Translations under genes and position numbers: made by a program
Notes under the pieces: model-generated
What the model was told of the DNA's origin: nothing
Database searches by the model: none
What the model saw: the letters and a program-made list of their open reading frames with translations, nothing else
Shown: positions 22,884 to 23,381 of the stretch, piece by piece
Numbering within the stretch: the first letter of the stretch is position 1
How the letters are laid out: each line of letters opens with the position of its first letter
Assembly: GCA_902494605.1 (NCBI GenBank)
Contig: CABUUG010000013.1
Location: forward strand, 1-23,381
DNA: 23,381 bases
From: an uncultured Collinsella sp.
GTDB taxonomy: Bacteria > Actinomycetota > Coriobacteriia > Coriobacteriales > Coriobacteriaceae
Reading direction: 5' to 3'

Positions 22884-23381
22884 TTATTTGCCCTTGGGCT
22901 TGCTGGCGTAGAACTTCTTCTTTTTGGGCTTGCCGGCGGGGGAGGGTTTGCCGTCGCCGCGCGGCCCTCGGTCTCCGGCCTGCGCGTGCGCGGGTACTGC
23001 CGCGCGAGGCTTGCGGGCCTCGGGGTTGCGCAGCTCCTCGACACGCTCGGCAATCTCCTCGGCGCTAAAGCCGACCTCGGCCATGGCGTCCTCAATGGGC
23101 AGGCGGCGCACGATATAGCAGTGGTGCACCTTCTGGTTGCGTGCGAAATCCTCGGGGATGGTCTGCGCCGTAATGTCCTCCAGCACCACGCCCGCGCGCG
23201 CGAGCTTGCGTGTCTCGGGGCGGAAGCCGCGCAGGTTGCAGCTAAAGATGGCGTGGCCGCCCTGTGCGAGCAGGCGCGATACGCCGGCCAAAAGCTCAAC
23301 ATGGTCGCGCTGGACATCCCAGGTGCGGCGGCCCATCTTGGACGAGTTCGAGAACGTGGGCGGGTCGACAAAGCTCAAGTC
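22884..23381 (-). CDS. rlmL: C-terminal part of RlmKL-type 23S rRNA methyltransferase (partial at window end)
   Basis: 165 residues are visible and the gene runs off the right edge, so its start is not in view. FVDPPTFSNSSKM near the visible beginning is the substrate/catalytic motif IV region of the RlmK half (23S rRNA guanine-N7 methylation). VQRDHVELL and QTIPEDFARNQKVHHCYIV are also characteristic of this family. After the methyltransferase fold comes a C-terminal extension of about 60 residues, rich in Ala, Pro, Arg and Lys and ending KPKKKKFYASKPKGK. This is longer and more basic than in Escherichia coli RlmL and may bind RNA. Whether the N-terminal RlmL half is fused cannot be seen here, so the gene could instead be a stand-alone RlmK/RlmI-like enzyme. 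Confidence 0.8.
   Translation of the reverse strand, partial: DLSFVDPPTFSNSSKMGRRTWDVQRDHVELLAGVSRLLAQGGHAIFSCNLRGFRPETRKLARAGVVLEDITAQTIPEDFARNQKVHHCYIVRRLPIEDAMAEVGFSAEEIAERVEELRNPEARKPRAAVPAHAQAGDRGPRGDGKPSPAGKPKKKKFYASKPKGK

Overview
The window looks like chromosome from a high-GC Gram-positive gut actinobacterium of the Coriobacteriia, most like Collinsella. That is an inference from base composition, LAXTG-type cell-wall sorting signals, a SipW-type signal peptidase, an LtaS-like sulfatase and overall protein style. No rRNA or tRNA is present to confirm it.

Layout. (1) 1-325: a poly-C edge followed by AT-richer non-coding DNA. (2) 326-9107: a compact plus-strand operon for a cell-surface assembly. 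It encodes a SipW-type (Ser/His) signal peptidase, a first TasA/camelysin-like subunit bracketed by two RNA hairpins, a second SipW-dependent subunit, a 1818-residue exported protein with a beta-helix, InlB-type repeats and a Cna-B-like end, a third SipW-dependent subunit, and a small protein with an LAATG wall anchor. (3) 9108-14528: a self-contained segment holding one 1362-residue wall-anchored adhesin (FG-GAP-like, Fn3, Ig-like, LANTG anchor). Arrays of about 62-bp repeats built from alternating inverted 15-bp arms lie on both sides of it, and outside those lie two perfect 64-bp inverted repeats about 5.2 kb apart. (4) 14529-16829, minus strand: an LtaS-like membrane sulfatase/phosphoglycerol transferase. 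(5) 17043-17891: a nitroreductase-family flavoprotein. (6) 18051-22789: a potassium module with a Kup transporter, a 64-residue one-helix membrane protein, a KdpD-like histidine kinase without the usual N-terminal sensor domains, and a KdpE-like regulator. No kdpFABC genes are in view. (7) 22884-end, minus strand: the C-terminal part of an RlmKL-type 23S rRNA methyltransferase.

How they may work together. SipW would mature the three SipW-dependent subunits and the ordinary secretion route would export the giant InlB-type protein. The LAATG protein would be attached to the wall by a sortase encoded elsewhere, giving a TasA-like fibre with an anchor. The kinase and regulator next to kup suggest potassium- or turgor-controlled expression of Kup. 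The least explained parts are the fibre operon as a whole and the repeat-bounded adhesin segment. I see no transposase, integrase, invertase, sortase, CRISPR array or RNA gene in the window.
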